Assembly: GCA_036250195.1 (NCBI GenBank)
Contig: JAVHZZ010000016.1
Span: 806,001 to 870,000, forward strand
Direction: 5' to 3'
DNA from: Mixophyes australis
Lineage: Eukaryota; Chordata; Amphibia; Anura; Limnodynastidae
Length of the DNA: 64,000 nt
Part shown: piece by piece, positions 46,901 through 60,000 of the stretch
Layout: each line of letters begins with the position of its first letter
Position numbering within the stretch: the first letter of the stretch is position 1
The notes under the pieces: generated by a model
Told to the model about the DNA's origin: nothing
What the model saw: the letters and a program-made list of their open reading frames with translations, nothing else
Databases searched by the model: none
Position numbers and translations under genes: made by a program

Positions 46901-49210
46901 GAATCATGAATCATGAATTGAATCATGAATCATGATTCATGAATTGAATCATGAATCATGAATCAAATCATGAATCATAAATTGAATCATGAATCATGAA
47001 TCATGAATTGAATTATGAATTGAATCATAAATCAAGAATCCTGAATTGAATCATGAATCATGAATTGAATCATGAATCATGAATCGAATCATTAAACATG
47101 AATTGAATCATGAATAATGATTTGAATCATAATTCATGAATTGCATCATGAATCATGAATTGAATCATGAATCATTAATCATGAATTGAGTCATGAAGCG
47201 AATCATAATTCATGAATCATGAATTTAATCATGAATCGAATCATGAATCTCGAATCATGAATTGAATCATGAATCATGAATTGAATCATGAATCATGAAT
47301 CATGAATCATGAATTGAATCATGAATTGAATCATGAATCATAAATCATGAATTGAATCATGAATCATGAATCGAATCATGAATTGAATCATGAATCATGA
47401 ATCATGAATCGAATCATGAATCATGAATTGAATCATGAATCATGAATCAAGAATCGAATCATGAATCATGAATCATGAATCATGAATCGAATCATGAAAC
47501 ATGAATTGAATCATGAATAATGATTTGAATCATAAGTCATGAATTGCATAATGAATCATGAATTGAATCATGAATCATTAATCATGAATTGAGTCATGAA
47601 GCGAATCATAATTCATAAATCATGAATTGAATCATGAATCGAATCATGAATCTCGAATCATGAATTGAATCATGAATCATGAATTGAATCATGAATCATG
47701 AATCATGAATCATGAATTGAAATGGAATTGAATCATGAATCATGAATCATGAATTGAATCATGAATTGAAATGGAATTGAATCATGAATCATGAATCATG
47801 AATTGAATCATGAATCATGAATTGAATCATGATTCATGAATCATGAATCGAATCATGAATCATGAATTGAATCATGAATCATGAATCATGAAACGAATCA
47901 TGAATCATGAATCATGAATCATGAATCATGAATCATGAATCATGAATCGAATCATGAATCATGAATCATGAATCATGAATCGAATCAAGAATCATGAATT
48001 GAATCATGAATCATGAATCGAATCATGAATCATGAATTGAATCATGAATTATGAATCATGAATCATGAATCAAATCATGAATCATGAATTGAATCATGAA
48101 TCATGAAATGAATCATGAATTGAATCATGAATTGAATCATGAATCATGAATAATGAATTGAATCATGAATCATGAAATGAATCATGAATTGAATCATGAA
48201 TCATGAATTGAATCATGAATCATGAATTGAATCATGAATTGAATCATGAATCATGAATTGAATCACGAATCATGAATTAAGATTCATGTATTGAATCATG
48301 AATCATGAATCAAATCATGAATCATAAATTGAATCATGAATCATGAATCGAATCATGAATTATGAATTGAATCATGAATCATGAATCATGAATCATGAAT
48401 TAAATCATGAATTGAATCATGAATCATGAATCATGAATCATGAATTGAATCATGAATCATGAATATAATCATGAATCATGAATTGCATCATGAATCATGA
48501 ATTGAATCATGAATCATTAATCATGAATTAAATCATGAATCATGAAATGAATCATGAATTGAATCATGAATCATGAAATGAATCATGAATTGAATCATAA
48601 ATTGAATCATGAATCATGAATAATGAATTGAATCATGAATAATGAAATGAATCATGAATTGAATCATGAATCATGAATCATGAATTGAATCATGAATCAT
48701 GAATCATGAATTGAATCATGAATCATGATTCATGAATTGAATCATGAATCATGAATCAAATCATGAATCATAAATTGAATCATGAATCATGAATCATGAA
48801 TTGAATTATGAATTGAATCATAAATCAAGAATCCTGAATTGAATCATGAATCATGAATTGAATCATGAATTATGAATCATGAATCATGAATCGAATCATG
48901 AATCATGAAATGAATCATGAATCATGAATCGAATCATGAATCTCGAATCATGAATTGAATCATGAATCATGAATTGAATCATGAATTGAATCATAAATCA
49001 TGAATCATGAATTGAATCATGAATCATAAATCGAATCATAAATCATGAATCGAATCATGAATCATGAATTGAATCATGAATTGAATCATAAATCAAGAAA
49101 TCCTGAATTGAATCATGAATCATGAATCGAATCATGAATCATGAATTGAATCATGAATTATGAATCATGAATCATGAATCGAATCATGAATCATGAAATG
49201 AATCATGAAT
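43900..49210. repeat. Tandem pair of ~2.68-kb higher-order units
   Basis: AAGAATCCTG landmarks pair at 43999/46697 (2698), 44348/47034 (2686) and 46146/48827 (2681), and the one-base-longer AAGAAATCCT at 46421/49095 (2674). Each unit has an internal ~340-bp duplication at its left end (43999/44348; 46697/47034) and a pair of GAAATGGAATTG tiles (45.02-45.08; 47.72-47.78). Confidence 0.85.
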
Positions 49211-51850
49211 CATAAATCATGAATTGAATCATAAATCATGAATCGAATCATGAATTAAATAATGAATCATGAATCATGAATTGAATCATGAATCATGAAT
49301 CGAATCATGAATCATGAATCATGAATCATGAATTAAATCATAAATTGAATCATAAATCATAAATCATGAATTGAATCATAAATCATGAATCATGAATCAT
49401 GAATTGAATCATGAATTATGAATCATGAATCGAAACATGAATCATAATTTGAATCATGAATCATGAATCATGAAATGAATCAAGAATCATGAATCGAATC
49501 ATGAATCATGAATCATGAATAATGAATTGAATCATGAATCATGAATTGAATCATGAATCATGAATTGAATCATGAATTATGAATCGAAACAAGAATCATG
49601 AAATGAATCATGAATCATGAAACGAATCATAAATCATTAATCATGAATCGAATCATGAATCATGAATTGAATCATGAATCATGAATTGAATCATGATTTC
49701 AATCATGAATCATGAATTGAATCATGAATCATAAATCGAATCATAAATCTTGAATCGAATCATGAATCATGAATTGAATCATGAATTATGAATCATGAAT
49801 CATGAATCGAATCATGAATCATGAATTGAATCATGAATTGAATCATAAATCAAGAATCCTGAATTGAATCATGAATCATAATTCGAATCATGAATCATGA
49901 ATTGAATCATGAATTATGAATCATGAATCATGAATCGAATCATGAATCATGAATTGAATCATGAATCATGAAATGAATCATGAATTGAATCATGAATCAT
50001 GAATAATAAATTGAATCATGAATCATGAAATGAATCATGAATTGAATCATGAATCATGAATTGAATCATGAATCATGAATTGAATCATGAATTGAATCAT
50101 GAATCATGAATCACAAATTGAATTACGAATCATGAATCATGATTCATGAATTGAATCATGAATCATGAATCAAATCATGAATCATAAATTGAATCATGAA
50201 TCATGAATCGAATCATGAATTATGAATTGAATCATAATTTGAATCATGAATCATGAATCATGAATCATGAATTAAATCATGAATCGAATCATGAATCATG
50301 AATCATGAATTAAATCATGAATTGAATCATAAATCAAGAATCCTGAATTGAATCATGAATCATGAATTGAATCATGAATTATGAATCATGAATCATGAAT
50401 CGAATCATGAATCATGAAATGAATCATGAATCATGAATCGAATCATGAATCTCGAATCATGAATTGAATCATGAATCATGAATTGAATCATGAATTGAAT
50501 CATAAATCATGAATCATGAATTGAATCATGAATCATAAATCGAATCATAAATCATGAATCGAATCATGAATCATGAATCATGAATTGAATCATGAATTGA
50601 ATCATAAATCAAGAAATCCTGAATTGAATCATGAATCATGAATCGAATCATGAATCATGAATTGAATCATGAATTATGAATCATGAATCATGAATCGAAT
50701 CATGAATCATGAAATGAATCATGAATCATAAATCATGAATTGAATCATAAATCATGAATCGAATCATGAATTAAATAATGAATCATGAATCATTAATTGA
50801 ATCATGAATCATGAATCGAATCATGAATCATGAATCATGAATCATGAATTAAATCATAAATTGAATCATAAATCATAAATCATGAATTGAATCATAAATC
50901 ATGAATCATGAATCATGAATTGAATCATGAATTATGAATCATGAATCGAAACATGAATCATGAATTGAATCATGAATCATGAATCATGAAATGAATCAAG
51001 AATCATGAATCGAATCATGAATCATGAATTATGAATAATGAATTGAATCATGAATCATGAATTGAATCATGAATCATGAATTGAATCATGAATTATGAAT
51101 CGAAACAAGAATCATGAAATGAATCATGAATCATGAAACGAATCATAAATCATTAATCATGAATCGAATCATGAATCATGAATTGAATCATGAATCATGA
51201 ATTGAATCATGATTTCAATCATGAATCATGAATTGAATCATGAATCATAAATCGAATCATAAATCTTGAATCGAATCATGAATCATGAATTGAATCATGA
51301 ATTATGAATCATGAATCATGAATCGAATCATGAATCATGAATTGAATCATGAATTGAATCATAAATCAAGAATCCTGAATTGAATCATGAATCATAATTC
51401 GAATCATGAATCATGAATTGAATCATAAATTATGAATCATGAATCATGAATCGAATCATGAATCATGAATTGAATCATGAATCATGAAATGAATCATGAA
51501 CTGAATCATGAATCATGAATAATGAATTGAATCATGAATCATGAAATGAATCATGAATTGAATCATGAATCATGAATTGAATCATGAATCATGAATTGAA
51601 TCATGAATTGAATCATGAATCATGAATCACAAATTGAATTACGAATCATGAATCATGATTCATGAATTGAATCATGAATCATGAATCAAATCATGAATCA
51701 TAAATTGAATCATGAATCATGAATCGAATCATGAATTATGAATTGAATCATAATTTGAATCATGAATCATGAATCATGAATCATGAATTAAATCATAAAT
51801 CGAATCATGAATCATGAATCATGAATCATGAATTAAATCATGAATTGAAT
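48827..51850. repeat. Tandem pair of ~1.51-kb higher-order units
   Basis: AAGAATCCTG at 48827/50336 (1509) and 49852/51368 (1516), and AAGAAATCCT at 49095/50611 (1516), mark two head-to-tail units. A GATTTCAATC tile occurs once in each, near 49695 and 51210. The left part of the first unit is also the right end of the 2.68-kb duplication. Confidence 0.85.
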
Positions 51851-51989
51851 CATAAATCATGAATCATGAATTGAATTATGAATCATGAATATAATCATGA
51901 ATCATGAATTGCATCATGAATCATGAATTGAATCATGAATCATTAATCATGAATTAAATCATGAATCATGAAATGAATCATGAATCGAA

Positions 51990-53200
51990 TCATGAATCAT
52001 GAATAATGAATCGAATCATAAATCATGAATTGAATCATGAAATATGAATCGAAACACGAATCATGAAATGAATCATGAAACTAATCATAAATCATTAATC
52101 ATGAATCGAATCATGAATCATAAATTAAATCATGAATCATGAATTGAATCATAAATCATGAATTGAATCATGAATCATGATTTGAATCATGATTTGAATC
52201 ATGAATCATGAATCATGAATCATGAATCGAATCATGAATCATGAATCATGAAATGAATCATCAATCATGAATCATGAATTAAATCATGAATCGAATCATG
52301 TATCATGAATTGAATCATGAATCATGAATCGAATCATGAATCTCGAATCATGAATTGAATCATGAATCATGAATTGAATCATGAATTGAATCATAAATCA
52401 TGAATCATGAATTGAATCATGAATCATAAATCGAATCATGAATCATGAATTGAATCATGAATCATGAATCATGAATCGAATCATGAATCATGAATTGAAT
52501 CATGAATCATGAATCATGAATTGAATCATGAATCATGAATCGAATCATGAAACATGAATTGAATCATGAATAATGATTTGAATCATAATTCATGAATTGC
52601 ATCATGAATCATGAATTGAATCATGAATCATTAATCATGAATTGAGTCATGAATCATTAATCATGAATTGAGTCATGAAGCGAATCATAATTCATGAATC
52701 ATGAATTGAATCATGAATCGAATCATGAATCTCGAATCATGAATTGAATCATGAATCATGAATTGAATCATGAATCATGAATCATGAATCATGAATTGAA
52801 TCATGAATTGAATCATGAATCATGAATCATGAATTGAATCATGAATCATGAATCGAATCATGAATTATGAATTGAATCATGAATCATGAATCATGAATCG
52901 AATCATGAATCATGAATCATGAATCATGAATCATGAATCGAATCATGAATCATGAATCATGAATCATGAATCGAATCATGAATCATGAATTGAATCATAA
53001 ATCATGAATCATGAATTGAATCATGAATCATGAATCGAATCATGAAACATGAATTGAATCATGAATAATGATTTGAATCATAATTCATGAATTGCATCAT
53101 GAATCATGAATTGAATCATGAATCATTAATCATGAATTGAGTCATGAAGCGAATAATAATTCATGAATCATGAATTGAATCATGAATTGAACCATAAATT
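51990..53200. repeat. Block resembling the far-left domain (1.14-1.95 kb)
   Basis: AAATATGAATCGAAACACG occurs here near 52040 and otherwise near 1163. The following tiles match for several hundred bases, up to TAATGATTTG and GAATTGAGTCATGAAGCG. The GAATTGAGTCATGAA cassette is itself doubled here (TGAGTCA at 52643 and 52669) and recurs at 53138. Confidence 0.75.
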
Positions 53201-53535
53201 ATGAATCATGAATTGAATCATGAATCATAAATGGAATCATGAATCATGAATCGAATCATGAATCTCGAATCATGAATTGAATCATGAATCATGAATTGAA
53301 TCATGAATTGAATCATAAATCATGAATCATGAATTGAATCATGAATCATAAATCGAATCATAAATCATGAATCGAATCATGAATCATGAATCATGAAGCG
53401 AATCATGAATCATGAAATGAATCATGAATTATGAATCATGAATTGAATCATAAATCATGAATCGAATCATGAATTAAATAATGAATCATGAATCATGAAT
53501 TGAATCATGAATCATGAATCGAATCATGAATCATG

Positions 53536-55819
53536 ATTAATGAATCATGAATTAAATCATAAATTGAATCATAAATCATAAATCATGAATTGAATCATAA
53601 ATCATGAATCATGAATCGAATCATGATTCATGAATCATGAATCATAAATCGAATCATGAATCATGAATTGAATCATGAATCATGAATTATGAATCATGAA
53701 TTAAATCATGAATTATGAATCATGAATCGAAACGTGAATCATGAATTGAATCCTGAATCATGAATCATGAAATGAATCAAGAATCATGAATCGAATCATG
53801 AATCATGAATCATGAATAATGAATCGAATCATGAATCATGAATTGAATCATGAATCATGAATTGAATCATGAATTATGAATCGAAACAAGAATCATGAAA
53901 TGAATCATGATACATGAAACGAATCATAAATCATTAATCATGAATCGAATCATGAATCATGAATTGAATCATGAATCATAAATCGAATCATAAATCTTGA
54001 ATCGAATCATGAATCATGAATTGAATCATGAATTATGAATCATGAATCATGAATCGAATCATGAATCATGAATTGAATCATGAATTGAATCATAAATCAA
54101 GAATCCTGAATTGATTCATGAATCATGAATCGAATCATGAATCATGAATTGAATCATGAATCATGAATTGAATCATGAATTATGAATCGAAACAAGAATC
54201 ATGAAATGAATCATGAATCATGAAACGAATCATAAATCATTAATCATGAATCGAATCATGAATCATGAATTGAATCATGAATCATGAATTGAATCATGAT
54301 TTGAATCATGAATCATGAATCATGAATTGAATCATGAATCATAAATCGAATCATAAATCTTGAATCGAATCATGAATCATGAATTGAATCATGAATTATG
54401 AATCATGAATCATGAATCGAATCATGAATCATGAATTGAATCATGAATTGAATCATAAATCAAGAATCCTGAATTAAATCATGAATCATGAATCGAATCA
54501 TGAATCATGAATTGAATCATGAATCATGAAATGAATCATGAATTGAATCATGAATTGAATCATGAATCATGAATAATGAATTGAATCATGAATCATGAAA
54601 TGAATCATGAATTGAATCATGAATCATGAATTGAATCATGAATCATGAATTGAATCATGAATTGAATCATGAATCATGAATTGAATCACGAATCATGAAT
54701 CATGATTCATGAATTGAATCATGAATCATGAATCAAATCATGAATCATAAATTGAATCATGAATCATGAATCGAATCATGAATTATGAATTGAATCATAA
54801 TTTGAATCATGAATCATGAATCATGAATCATGAATTAAATCATGAATCGAATCATGAATCATGAATCATGAATCATGAATTGAATCATGAATTGAATCAT
54901 AAATCATGAATCATGAATTGAATCATGAATCATAAATCGAATCATGAATCATGAATTGAATCATGAATCATGAATATAATCATGAATCATGAATTGCATC
55001 ATGAATCATGAATTGAATCATGAATCATTAATCATGAATTAAATCATGAATCATGAAATGAATCATGAATTGAATCATGAATCATGAAATGAATCATGAA
55101 TTGAATCATAAATTGAATCATGAATCATGAATAATGAATTGAATCATAAATCATGAAATGAATCATGAATTGAATCATGAATCATGAATCATGAATTGAA
55201 TCATGAATCATGAAATGAATCTTGAATTGAATCATGAATAATGAATCATGAATTGAATCATGAATCATGATTCATGAATTGAATCATGAATCATGAATCA
55301 AATCATGAATCATAAATTGAATCATGAATCATGAATCATGAATTGAATTATGAATTAAATCATAAATCAAGAATCCTGAATTGAATCATGAATCATGAAT
55401 TGAATCATGAATCATGAATCATGAATCGAATCATGAATCATGAATTGAATCATGAATCATGAATCAAATCATGAATCATGAATTGAATCATGAATCATGA
55501 ATCATGAATCGAATCATGAATCATGAATCGAATCATGAATCTCGAATCATGAATTGAATCATGAATCATGAATTGAATCATGAATTGAATCATAAATCAT
55601 GAATCATGAATTGAATCATGAATCATAAATCGAATCATAAATCATGAATCGAATCATGAATCATGAATCATGAATCATGAAGCGAATCATGAATCATGAA
55701 ATGAATCATGAATTATGAATCATGAATTGAATCATAAATCATGAATCGAATCATGAATTAAATAATGAATCATGAATCATGAATTGAATCATGAATCATG
55801 AATCGAATCATGAATCATG
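53536..55819. repeat. SINE-free relative of the terminal 4-kb unit
   Basis: ATTAATGAATCATG starts at 53536 and again at 55820 (offset 2284). Within it a 363-bp direct duplication (AAGAATCCTG at 54099 and 54462) corresponds to the segment that holds the SINE in the next two units. This copy keeps the uninterrupted tiles GAATTGATTCATGAATCATG near 54108, which makes it the best available view of the site before insertion. Confidence 0.8.
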
Positions 55820-56476
55820 ATTAATGAATCATGATATAAATCATAAATTGAATCATAAATCATAAATCATGAATTGAATCATAAATCATGAATCATGAAT
55901 CGAATCATGATTCATGAATCATGAATCATAAATCGAATCATGAATCATGAATTGAATCATGAATCATGAATTGAATCATGAATCATGAATTATGAATCAT
56001 GAATTAAATCATGAATTATGAATCATGAATCGAAACATGAATCATGAATTGAATCATGAATCATGAATCATGAAATGAATCAAGAATCATGAATCGAATC
56101 ATGAATCATGAATCATGAATAATGAATCGAATCATGAATCATGAATTGAATCATGAATCATGAATTGAATCATGAATTATGAATCGAAACAAGAATCATG
56201 AAATGAATCATGAATCATGAAACGAATCATAAAACATTAATCATGAATCGAATCATGAATCATGAATTGAATCATGAATCATGAATTGAATCATGATTTG
56301 AATCATGAATCATGAATCATGAATTGAATCATGAATCATAAATCGAATCATAAATCTTGAATCGAATCATGAATCATGAATTGAATCATGAATTATGAAT
56401 CATGAATCATTAATCGAATCATGAATCATGAATTGAATCATGAATTGAATCATAAATCAAGAATCCTGAATTGACT

Positions 56477-56497
56477 CATCATCATCATCATCATCAT
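56477..56497. repeat. (CAT)7 microsatellite at the SINE 3' end
   Basis: Seven CAT units (ATG on the element's strand) end the SINE. Copy 2 at 60625-60645 also has seven. Because the array itself ends tiles in CAT, the true element edge is ambiguous by a few bases. Confidence 0.85.
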
Positions 56498-56652
56498 TTA
56501 TTTATATAGCGCCACTAATTCCGCAGCGCTGTACAGAGAACTCATTCACATCAGTCCCTGCCCCATTGGAGCTCACAGTCTAAATTCCCTACTATACACA
56601 CACTCACACACACAGACAGACAGAGAGGGAGGGAGAGACTAGGGTCAATTTT

Positions 56653-56677
56653 TTTTTTTTTATTTTTTTTTTTTATT
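56653..56677. repeat. Internal A/T tract of the SINE
   Basis: T-runs broken by a single A are seen on the plus strand (A-rich on the SINE's own strand). Copy 2 differs here by a T-to-A change and one missing base. This is the expected unstable tract, not the element's 3' tail. Confidence 0.75.
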
Positions 56678-56795
56678 GCAGCCAATTAATCTACCAGTAT
56701 GTTTTTGGAGTGTGGGAGGAAACCGGAGCACCCGGAGGAAACCCACGCAAACACAGGGAGAACATACAAACTCCACACAGATAAGGCAATGGTCG

Positions 56796-56806
56796 GGAAT
56801 TGAACT
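56796..56806 (-). promoter_or_regulatory. SINE Pol III B box (one change from consensus)
   Basis: The minus-strand sequence AGTTCAATTCC matches GGTTCRANNCC except for A in place of the first G. The core GTTCAATTC is intact, so Pol III recognition is plausible. Confidence 0.7.
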
Positions 56807-56839
56807 CATGACCCCAATGCTGTGAGGCAGACGTGCTAA

Positions 56840-56850
56840 CCACTACGCCA
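56840..56850 (-). promoter_or_regulatory. SINE Pol III A box
   Basis: The minus-strand sequence TGGCGTAGTGG fits the tRNA A-box pattern TRGYNNANNGG and begins 12 nt from the element's 5' end, the usual place. The B box follows 33 nt later. Confidence 0.75.
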
Positions 56851-59470
56851 CTGTGCTGCCCTAATGAATCATGAATCGAATCATGAATCATGAATTGAAT
56901 CATGAATCATGAATTGAATCATGAATTATGAATCGAAACAAGAATCATGAAATGAATCATGAATCATGAAACGAATCATAAATCATTAATCATGAATCGA
57001 ATCATGAATCATGAATTGAATCATGAATCATGAATTGAATCATGATTTGAATCATGAATCTTGAATCATGAATTGAATCATGAATCATAAATCGAATCAT
57101 AAATCTTGAATCGAATCATGAATCATGAATTGAATCATGAATTATGAATCATGAATCATGAATCGAATCATGAATCATGAATTGAATCATTAATTGAATC
57201 ATAAATCAAGAATCCTGAATTAAATCATGAATCATGAATCGAATCATGAATCATGAATTGAATCATGAATTATGAATCATGAATCATGAATCGAATCATG
57301 AATCATGAATTGAATCATGAATCATGAAATGAATCATGAATTGAATCATGAATTGAATCATGAATCATGAATAATGAATTGAATCATGAATCATGAAATG
57401 AATCATGAATTGAATCATGAATCATGAATTGAATCATGAATCATGAATTGAATCATGAATTGAATCATGAATCATGAATTGAATCACGAATCATGAATCA
57501 TTATTCATGAATTGAATCATGAATCATGAATCAAATCATGAATCATAAATTGAATCATGAATCATGAATCGAATCATGAATTATGAATTGAATCATAATT
57601 TGAATCATGAATCATGAATCATGAATTAAATCATGAATCGAATCATGAATCATGAATCATGAATCATGAATTGAATCATGAATTGAATCATAAATCATGA
57701 ATCATGAATTGAATCATGAATCATAAATCGAATCATGAATCATGAATTGAATCATGAATCATGAATATAATCATGAATCATGAATTGCATCATGAATCAT
57801 GAATTGAATCATGAATCATTAATCATGAATTAAATCATGAATCATGAAATGAATCATGAATTGAATCATGAATCATGAAATGAATCATGAATTGAATCAT
57901 AAATTGAATCATGAATCATGAATAATGAATTGAATCATAAATCATGAAATGAATCATGAATTGAATCATGAATCATGAATTGAATCATGAATCATGAATT
58001 GAATCATGAATCATGAAATGAATCTTGAATTGAATCATGAATAATGAATCATGAATTGAATCATGAATCATGATTCATGAATTGAATCATGAATCATGAA
58101 TCAAATCATGAATCATAAATTGAATCATGAATCATGAATCATGAATCATGAATTGAATTATGAATTAAATCATAAATCAAGAATCCTGAATTGAATCATG
58201 AATAATGAATTGAATCATGAATCATGAATCATGAATCATGAATCGAATCATGAATCATGAATTGAATCATGAATCATGAATCAAATCATGAATCATGAAT
58301 TGAATCATGAATCATGAATCATGAATCGAATCATGAATCATGAATCATGAATTGAATCATGAATCATGAATCATGAATCGAATCATGAATCATGAATTGA
58401 ATCATGAATCATGAATTGAATCATGAATTATGAATCATGAAATGATTTAAGAATGATGAATCGAATTATGAATCATGAATAATGAATCGAATCATGAATC
58501 ATGAATTGAATCATGAATTATGAATAGAAACACGAATCATGAAATGAATCATGAATCATGAAACGAATTATAAATCATTAATCATGAATCAAATCATGAA
58601 TCATGAATTGAATCATGAATCATGAATTGAATCATAAATCATGAATTGAATCATGAATCATGAATCATGAATCGAATCATGAATCATGATTGATGAATTA
58701 AATCATGAATCATGAATCATGATTCATGAATTGAATCATGAATCGAATCATGAATCATGAATCATGAATTGAATCATGAATCATGAATCGAATCATGAAT
58801 CTCGAATCATGAATTGAATCATGAATCATAAATCGAATCATGAATCATGAATCGAATCATGAATCTTGAATCATGAATCATGAAATGAATCATGAATTGA
58901 ATCATAAATCATGAATCATGAATTGAATCATGAATCATGAATGGAATCATGAATCATGAATTGAATCATGAATCATGAATTAAATCATGAATCATGAATC
59001 ATGAATTGAATCATGAATCATGAATCATGAATAGAATCATGAATCATGAATCATGAATCATGAATTGAATCATGAATCGAATCATGAATCATGAATCATG
59101 AATTGAATCATGAATCATGAATCGAATCATGAATCTCAAATCATGAATTGAATCATGAATCATGAATCGAATCATGAATTATGAATTAAATCATGAATCA
59201 TGAATCATGAATCATGAATTGAATCATGAATCATGAATCGAATCATGAATCTCAAATCATGAATTGAATCATGAATCATAAATCGAATCATGAATCATGA
59301 ATCGAATCATGAATCATGAATCGAATCATGAATCATGAATTGAATCATGAATCATGAATCATGAATCATGAATCGAATCATGAATCATGAATTGAATCAT
59401 GAATCATGAATCGAATCATGAATCTTGAATCATGAATCATGAATCAAATCATGAATCATGAAACATGAAT

Positions 59471-59830
59471 CGAATCATGAATCATGAATTATGAATCGAA
59501 TCATGAATCATGAATCATGAATTGAATCATGAATCATGAATCATGAATTGAATCATGAATCGAATCATAAATCATGAATCATGAATTGAATCATGAATCA
59601 TTAATCGAATCATGAATCTCGAATCATGAATCGAATCATGAATCATGAATCGAATCATGAATCATGAATTATGAATCGAATCATGAATCATGAATCATGA
59701 ATTGAATCATGAATCATGAATCATGAATTGAATCATGAATCGAATCATAAATCATGAATCATGAATTGAATCATGAATCATTAATCGAATCATGAATCTC
59801 GAATCATGAATCGAATCATGAATCATGAAT
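59471..59830. repeat. Local 180-bp tandem duplication
   Basis: 59471-59650 and 59651-59830 match tile for tile at offset 180, with a C/T difference near the end (GAATCGAATC near 59650 against GAATTGAATC near 59830). The second terminal unit has only one copy, which largely explains the offset change from 4154 to 3986. Confidence 0.85.
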
Positions 59831-60000
59831 TGAATCATGAATCATGAATCATGAATCTTGAATCGAATCATGAATTATGAATTAAATCATGAATCATGAA
59901 TCATGAATCAAATCGTGAATCATGAATTGAATCATGAATTGAATCATGAATCATGAATCATGAATTGAATCATGAATCATGAATCGAATCATGAATCATG

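Larger units (their letters stand above)
56477..56861 (-). mobile_element. tRNA-derived SINE (HE1/V-SINE-like, anuran type), copy 1
   Basis: Read on the minus strand, the element starts GGGCAGCACAG and has a Pol III A box TGGCGTAGTGG (complement of 56840-56850) and a B box AGTTCAATTCC (complement of 56796-56806). A central part follows, with GGTTTCCTCCGGGTGCTCCG and GGTTTCCTCCCACACTCC, as I recall from zebrafish HE1/DANA-type V-SINEs. Next come an A-rich tract, a CT/GT-rich stretch, CAATGGGGCAGGGACTGATG, and the tail CGCTATATAAATAAA with seven ATG repeats. The tail resembles L2-type LINE ends, so L2-driven mobilisation is an inference. It does not encode protein; apparent short reading frames across it are incidental. 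It sits inside satellite tiles, and a related site without it lies near 54.11 kb. Confidence 0.9.
55820..60000. repeat. ~4.18-kb higher-order unit with SINE, copy 1
   Basis: ATTAATGAATCATGATATAAATC at 55820 recurs at 60001 (offset 4181). Other shared landmarks are the SINE start (offset 4148), AATGATTTAAG (58441/62595, offset 4154) and AAATCGTGAATC (offset 3986). Changes in offset reflect a ~33-bp tile loss near 55.9/60.07 kb and a 180-bp local duplication found only in this copy. Confidence 0.88.

Noticed and set aside
1..56476. CRISPR array or bacterial repeat
   Set aside because: There are no unique spacers. The repeats are 5-7 bp and contiguous, and the embedded SINE is vertebrate.
1..56476. 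Telomeric or interstitial telomere repeat
   Set aside because: The unit GAATCAT is not TTAGGG-like, and no TTAGGG or CCCTAA runs were seen.
56610..56640. Independent (CA)n/(GACA)n microsatellite locus
   Set aside because: The CACACTCACACACACAGACA stretch is identical in both SINE copies and belongs to the element.
56796..56861. Functional tRNA gene on the minus strand
   Set aside because: A and B boxes are present, but the sequence is the head of a SINE. It continues into the SINE body, and I could not fold a full cloverleaf with a proper acceptor stem.
56691..56903. 70-codon minus-strand open frame
   Set aside because: It starts in satellite tiles and runs through the head of the SINE. 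The nearly identical frame at 60820-61038 exists only because the SINE unit was duplicated. No domain and no coding signal.
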